A stretch of DNA of 18,362 bases from Aestuariicoccus sp032586235 (GTDB lineage: Bacteria > Pseudomonadota > Alphaproteobacteria > Rhodobacterales > Rhodobacteraceae). The notes beneath the pieces were generated by a model, which was not told the DNA's origin, did no database searches, and worked only from the letters and a program-made list of their open reading frames with translations. The position numbers and the translations under genes are program-made. Below are positions 15,220 through 18,362 of the stretch, in pieces. Every line of letters begins with the position of its first letter. Within the stretch, counting starts at the first letter, position 1. The DNA lies in NCBI RefSeq assembly GCF_032586235.1, contig NZ_JAWHTD010000061.1:1-18362 (forward strand), read 5' to 3'.

Positions 15220-15561
15220 TGAAAGACCACAATTTCTGCGGCGCGCGGCGAAAGCCGTGAGGATTCCGCGATGCCAGTGATCTCTCTGCTTCGAGGCGCA
15301 AGCCAAGCGAGCGTGCCGCTATCAGCGGGAACTGAGTGAACGCCGAAATGTACCGTTTCCGGTCAGGGTTTCACGACGCGACGAAGATGATCCGGTCGAT
15401 CTCGCCGCCTGGAAACCGATCGGTGCCGGCCGTCGGACACCGGGAAGTCTTGTCGCTTTTCATGCTGACAAAGGAGCGGCACCAAACCGCGGCAGGTCCA
15501 ACGCTCCGAGACTGGCAGTTGTGCAGGGAACAGCTTTCTAAAAGACGCCGGACTTGTGTGC
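15220..15561. other. Intergenic stretch with no gene seen
   Basis: About 340 bases after the serine hydrolase with only short, unconvincing frames on both strands. No terminator with a T-run is evident. It lies next to a decayed gene and is probably rearranged DNA. Confidence 0.4.
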
Positions 15562-15790
15562 TCAGTCAGGCAGGATCGCGGCGCTCTTGTTCACTCCATG
15601 CCGTTCCAGAATGTCACCGACACGGCCCGCCTTCAGAGCGTGCGTGAGAAATTCGTAAAGGACCTCCGCGGCGGCCGGACGCGCTGCGGACGTCGCCATG
15701 GCCTGCCGGATCTCCATGAAGGGCGGTTGGAGAACGCGTGCGCCATCGCGGAGGGCGGCTTCGCCTTCCATGGCCTGGCGAATGCCCGCA
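15562..15790 (-). pseudogene. C-terminal remnant of an ABC-transporter substrate-binding protein
   Basis: The minus-strand frame from about 15790 to the stop at 15562 encodes GIRQAMEGEAALRDGARVL, then PPFMEIRQAMATSAARPAAA and a closing ERHGV segment. This is the ending typical of periplasmic amino-acid-type solute-binding proteins (family 3). Upstream of about 15790 the frame continues but the residues no longer look like this family (CHWHR and similar), and no start or signal peptide is seen. About 70 residues remain of a usual 250-300. It is probably a deletion remnant left by rearrangement. Confidence 0.5.
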
Positions 15791-15890
15791 CGGTGCCAGT
15801 GACAGCCGAAAAAACGCCACAGACATGTCTGCGACCCCGAAGTTCGCTCGTCTAACTAACGGCGCCCAAAAATCGCCCCATTTGCGTGTG

Positions 15891-15912
15891 ATCCTCAAAA
15901 AAATATGAGGAT
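15891..15912 (+). promoter_or_regulatory. Hairpin that could mask the ribosome binding site of the following gene
   Basis: ATCCTCA (15891-15897) pairs perfectly with TGAGGAT (15906-15912) around an A-rich 8-base loop. The right arm contains the GAGGA that would be the Shine-Dalgarno for the ATG at 15920. If transcription starts upstream, this stem could limit translation. Confidence 0.35.
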
Positions 15913-15919
15913 AGAGCAG

Positions 15920-16111
15920 ATGCATTCAGTCTACTCAGCTGATCTTGAGAGGAACCGGATCGCTCGATCCGTGCAGCGCGTTCTCCTGAATGGGCTGGTA
16001 TTCACTGCGTTGTTCGTGACGCTTGCGATACTTGGCTTGGCATTCGTTAACGCGCCACAAAGTCAGGCCTTTGCCCTAGACCTGCCGGGTCCGCCACAGA
16101 CGATGAATTAG
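15920..16111 (+). CDS. Small single-helix membrane protein, function unknown
   Basis: A 63-residue product. About 22 polar, basic residues (MHSVYSADLERNRIARSVQR) precede one hydrophobic helix (about 25-45), and the short tail ends LPGPPQTMN. This fits a small inner-membrane protein with the N-terminus inside. The ATG at 15920 follows GAGGA (15907-15911) at eight bases, so it is preferred over the in-frame ATG at 15905. I do not recognise a family. It is isolated between a decayed transporter gene and a gene-free stretch, and there is no clear operon partner. Confidence 0.5.
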   Translation: MHSVYSADLERNRIARSVQRVLLNGLVFTALFVTLAILGLAFVNAPQSQAFALDLPGPPQTMN

Positions 16112-16445
16112 GAGACGAGGCTCTCCCTTCGGAGTCACACTTCCATGAAGTGAATACCCCTTGATGGCGTCACGGCGGGCCAATAAGGGGTTCTGGATAT
16201 CCGAAGCACCCGACAGAACAGCCATGGCTTTCGGACAATTTGCAACGGTCTAGGTTAGGCTTAGGGACATGCCGTCGGGGCCTAACACATGCGCGAACAA
16301 TCCACTTTGGACGCCATGTATTTACCGACCAAATGGACTCAAGACCTATCCCGAGACAGCTGTCAAAGCGGCTGTAGTTCGCCGTGACCCTGCATCTTCA
16401 GAAAACCTGTGTTACGATGCAACCTCTTCGTTTGCGGAGGGTGAT
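16112..16445. other. Intergenic stretch with one long hairpin
   Basis: About 330 bases with no convincing gene. ACCCCTT (16156-16162) and AAGGGGT (16185-16191) form a 7-bp stem around 22 bases, but no T-run follows. The last 60 bases carry the strong ribosome binding site of the next small gene. Open frames through this region only extend real downstream starts. Confidence 0.4.
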
Positions 16446-16595
16446 ATGGCCGAGTATGGATTGTTGCTTGATGGTGTTTCCGGCGGCACGAGCGATTGGG
16501 AATACACCTTGCATCACCTGACTAGTGGCCCGGGGTTATGGTGGTTTGCGGGTGGAGTGCTCGCTTTATCCTTGGTGTTTTGGTTCATGCGTTGA
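16446..16595 (+). CDS. Very small membrane protein, function unknown
   Basis: A 49-residue product, MAEYGLLLDGVSGGTSDWEY then a single hydrophobic C-terminal helix (about 30-48) ending WFMR. GGAGG at 16436-16440 sits five bases before the ATG, an excellent ribosome binding site that decides this start over the longer open frame from 16269. It resembles no family I know. It lies 124 bases before the Sel1-repeat gene on the same strand, so the two could share a transcript. Confidence 0.55.
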   Translation: MAEYGLLLDGVSGGTSDWEYTLHHLTSGPGLWWFAGGVLALSLVFWFMR

Positions 16596-16719
16596 CCCTC
16601 ATAGCCGCCGAGTGAGCACTTTAGAGTGCCAGTCTTCAAAACTATCTGCAGAGCCTGGGACGTTGTTGACCCATGGGGCTGCGCCCTGCATGTTTGGGAG
16701 GCCAGTAGGAATAGAAGAA

Positions 16720-17319
16720 ATGAATATTTTAGGCTTGGTTTCAGTTGTCTTGGTTGCCTGGTCTGGCCATGCCGCTTCGGCACAACAGGACATCGATAAG
16801 GGTAATGCCGCGTATGAAGCGGGGAATTATGCTACGGCGTTTCAAGAGTTCAAACCTTTGGCTGAGCAGGGCGACGCGAAGGCGCAACTTGCTCTTGGTG
16901 CCATTTACCTGAAAGGCCAAGGCGTTCCTCAGAATGAAGCTGAAGCTTTAAGGTGGTTCAAGCTTGCTGCCGATCAGGGACACGCATTCGGGCAGTACGC
17001 ACTCGCGGTAATGTATCGCAACGGCTATGGAGTTCCACAGGACTATTCCGAAGCTTTAAAGTGGTTAAGACTAGCTGCAAAGCAGGGAGAAGCCGAGGCG
17101 CAGCTTGCTCTTGGGTCAATGTACGAAAAAGGTCAAGGCCTTCTACAGGACTTCGTACGTGCGCACATGTGGTACAATATTGCCGTGGCGAACGGTAGCG
17201 ACGAAGCGGTTAGGCGAAGAGATGCCATGGCCAGAGCATTGCGGTCCGATGACATTTTCATAGCGCAAGGTACTGCTCGTAGATGTATGGAAAGCAATTA
17301 TAAAAACTGCGGTTGGTGA
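16720..17319 (+). CDS. Periplasmic Sel1-repeat protein
   Basis: A 199-residue protein. A signal peptide (MNILGLVSVVLVAWSGHAAS, cleavage likely after SA at residue 21-22) is followed by a TPR-like helix pair. Three Sel1-like repeats come next (about residues 50-160), seen in repeated patterns such as AQLALGAIYLKGQGVPQNEA and MYRNGYGVPQDYSEALKWLR. The tail has two cysteines (RRCMESNYKNCGW) that could form a disulfide. Sel1 proteins act as adaptor scaffolds, often in stress, secretion or envelope functions; the partner here is unknown. TAGGA at 16706-16710 supports the ATG at 16720. The frame is open further upstream, but that part overlaps the preceding gene and lacks protein-like features. The lower GC content than the polysaccharide genes suggests a different origin. 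Confidence 0.85.
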   Translation: MNILGLVSVVLVAWSGHAASAQQDIDKGNAAYEAGNYATAFQEFKPLAEQGDAKAQLALGAIYLKGQGVPQNEAEALRWFKLAADQGHAFGQYALAVMYRNGYGVPQDYSEALKWLRLAAKQGEAEAQLALGSMYEKGQGLLQDFVRAHMWYNIAVANGSDEAVRRRDAMARALRSDDIFIAQGTARRCMESNYKNCGW

Positions 17320-17381
17320 AACAGCCTTCGAGTGCGATCCGTTAGAAATCCTTATGTAGCGGATCAGGGTGGATACAGTAA

Positions 17382-17392
17382 TGAGCCCCCAT
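17382..17392. repeat. Possible outer end of the IS3-type remnant
   Basis: TGAGCCCCCAT starts with the TG that IS3-family ends carry. It lies about 75 bases beyond the transposase stop codon at 17459, a normal distance for such an end. No matching opposite end was found in the window. Confidence 0.25.
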
Positions 17393-17458
17393 TGGGTGGT
17401 CCAGGTTGATTGTTAATCCATGGTCGGTTTGGAGCTCACCCCGTTTCGGCTCCGGTCT

Positions 17459-17605
17459 TCATGCGACCTTTCGGGTTTCCTTCAGTTGGGCCGCAAAGTC
17501 GCTCGGCGTCAAGTTTCCGAGCGATGAGTGCGGCCTGGTTTCGGTGTAGCCAATTCTCCAGTTGTTGATACGAGCCCGAGCGTCGTCCGTGGACAGGAAC
17601 CATGA
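17459..17605 (-). pseudogene. IS3-family transposase (OrfB) C-terminal remnant
   Basis: The minus-strand frame ending at 17459 reads SWFLSTDDARARINNWRIGY and then TRPHSSLGNLTPSDFAAQL. These are the hallmark last residues of IS3-family OrfB integrase-type transposases. Only about 48 residues remain of roughly 270. The catalytic DDE region is absent apart from the extreme C-terminus, and upstream sequence (EDLGEG and beyond) does not match the family. It marks an old insertion now truncated. Confidence 0.7.
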
Positions 17606-17696
17606 ACCTTCACCGAGGTCTTCGAAGCCATCGGTGCAATCTGTGATCTCTAAGACCCAAAAACCATTCAAGACATTGATATAATAAGGTATATTG

Positions 17697-17940
17697 TCAG
17701 AATTCCTCCCGAGGTTCCCGTCGCTCAGCTCCCCAAAAACAGACCAAAGCCCCTGCACGGAGATAGGGTTCGCCGTGATTGACCACGGCGTGTACGGTGC
17801 ATGCGATCTTGGCCGCGATCGCGGTGTAGGCCCAGCCGCGCAGATGCGCGTTGTGTCGATCCTTGGAGATGTAGCGCTCGAACTTGTTGCGGAAGCTATT
17901 GGTGCGTTTGAGAACCGCGATCTGGCCGGATATCCACAAG
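17697..17940 (-). pseudogene. Second transposase remnant, possibly IS110 type
   Basis: The minus-strand frame ending at 17697 contains TNSFRNKFERYISKDRHNAH and AYTAIAAKIACTVHAVVNHG. This resembles the C-terminal helix region of IS110-like transposases found in alphaproteobacteria; the family call is from memory and tentative. About 75 residues remain and no start or catalytic part is visible. Its upstream side joins directly to the broken vapC-like gene near 17940-17950, so it probably marks the rearrangement that removed the toxin. Confidence 0.4.
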
Positions 17941-17949
17941 GTTCGGCGT

Positions 17950-18033
17950 CGCCGCGCGCGCCCTCTCGGACAGCAGGCTGTCGTCGGCAAAGGACCACAC
18001 CCAGACATGGGTATCGAGCAGAACCGCGCTCAC
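17950..18033 (-). pseudogene. Truncated VapC-type PIN-domain toxin
   Basis: The GTG at 18033-18031 overlaps the antitoxin stop as GTGA, the usual toxin-antitoxin arrangement. The first 28 residues read VSAVLLDTHVWVWSFADDSL then LSERARAA, the start of a PIN-domain ribonuclease with its first catalytic Asp (D7). After that the sequence changes to unrelated residues and the frame stops at 17896. A full VapC has about 125-135 residues and three or four acidic catalytic residues, so this one cannot be active. Confidence 0.75.
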
Positions 18034-18260
18034 GCGCCGCCTTCCCAGGCCTCCAGCATGTCCTCGGGTTCGGGCTCCAGGAAGTCGGGCAGCGGGCCGA
18101 ACCGGCCTTTGCACATCCCCAGCCGGAACCCCGATTGCGCCACCGGGACCAGCCGCACCACCGGTTTCGAGCCCTTGGCGATCACGACCTCTTCGCCCGC
18201 CAGCGCGGCGTCGATCAGCCTGGACAATTGCGTTTTCGCGGTGTGGACAGAGAATTGCAT
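18030..18260 (-). CDS. Phd/YefM-type antitoxin, orphaned
   Basis: A 76-residue antitoxin. The N-terminal Phd/YefM DNA-binding part reads MQFSVHTAKTQLSRLIDAAL, then EEVVIAKGSKPVVRLVP. The acidic C-terminal toxin-binding tail ends PEDMLEAWEGGA. Such proteins neutralise a PIN-domain toxin and repress their own promoter. The frame extends upstream to 18344, but the ATG at 18260 starts exactly where the family starts. The gene itself looks intact, while its downstream partner is cut short. It may still be made and could act on related toxins elsewhere in the genome; that is inference. Confidence 0.85.
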   Translation of the reverse strand: MQFSVHTAKTQLSRLIDAALAGEEVVIAKGSKPVVRLVPVAQSGFRLGMCKGRFGPLPDFLEPEPEDMLEAWEGGA

Positions 18261-18272
18261 GGGGCGCCTCGT

Positions 18273-18319
18273 GGATATGGCCAAGTTAGAGCGTCGTCCA
18301 TTTAATCTGCAACATATCC
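18273..18319 (-). promoter_or_regulatory. Putative antitoxin promoter/operator with inverted repeat
   Basis: GGATATG (18273-18279) and CATATCC (18313-18319) form a 7-bp inverted repeat with a 33-base spacer, just upstream of the antitoxin start at 18260. On the minus strand the spacer contains a weak -10-like CTAACT downstream of TTGCAG. Paired half-sites around the promoter suit autoregulation by a Phd-type dimer. Confidence 0.35.
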
Positions 18320-18362
18320 GGCAGCCTTGAAGAGGTTTCTGCACTCGTTTGGCGGGAAGAGA

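Noticed and set aside
1..18362. CRISPR arrays, tRNA or rRNA genes
   Set aside because: No regularly spaced repeats beyond the 30-bp tandem pair at 13331-13390, and no tRNA- or rRNA-like sequence was recognised by eye.

Overview
The window looks like chromosomal DNA of a GC-rich alphaproteobacterium, most likely of the Rhodobacterales/roseobacter type. This rests on an ExoY-type sugar transferase next to an ExoP/Wzc-like chain-length protein, a secreted cadherin/RTX protein, and small Sel1 and Phd/VapC genes with alphaproteobacterial-looking sequences. It is inferred from family resemblance, not from a database search.

Left part (1-4022). The window opens inside a large secreted protein (1-2478). 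It carries Ig/cadherin-like repeats, a purple-acid-phosphatase-type metallophosphoesterase domain and a C-terminal RTX calcium-binding stretch typical of type I secretion. A small two-helix membrane protein follows (2898-3158). Next comes an ~860-base leader region, relatively AT-rich in its middle, with two short dyads, a doubtful small ORF, and a terminator-like hairpin that faces away from the next gene.

Polysaccharide locus (4023-13139). Three plus-strand genes encode the ExoY-like initiating sugar transferase, an ExoP/Wzc-like polysaccharide co-polymerase whose cytoplasmic tyrosine-kinase domain has lost its nucleotide-binding motifs, and a Wzy/WaaL-type polymerase or ligase. Four minus-strand genes run towards them from 13139 to 8275 and are tightly overlapped (ATGA, 8 bp, ATGA): a Wzx-type flippase, a sugar-transfer-associated ATP-grasp enzyme, a GT4 glycosyltransferase, and an unusual protein combining a ParB-like motif with a nucleotidyltransferase-like C-terminal region. 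The two sets converge with only 6 bases between stop codons. Together they have the parts of a Wzx/Wzy-dependent exopolysaccharide pathway: initiation, elongation, possible modification, flipping, polymerisation and length control.

Right part (13140-18362). This is a plastic region. A complete IS6-family transposase gene, preceded by 30-bp tandem repeats, lies upstream of the flippase operon. Beyond it are a probable Tat-exported beta-lactamase-fold serine hydrolase, a C-terminal remnant of an ABC-transporter substrate-binding protein, two small single-helix membrane proteins, and a periplasmic Sel1-repeat protein. The right end holds transposase remnants (IS3 type and possibly IS110 type) and a Phd-type antitoxin. 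The antitoxin's VapC toxin is cut off after about 28 residues.

The most interesting points are the ParB-like/nucleotidyltransferase protein beside an ATP-grasp enzyme in a glycan operon, the apparently dead BY-kinase domain of the co-polymerase, and the antitoxin left without a toxin by an IS-associated rearrangement.
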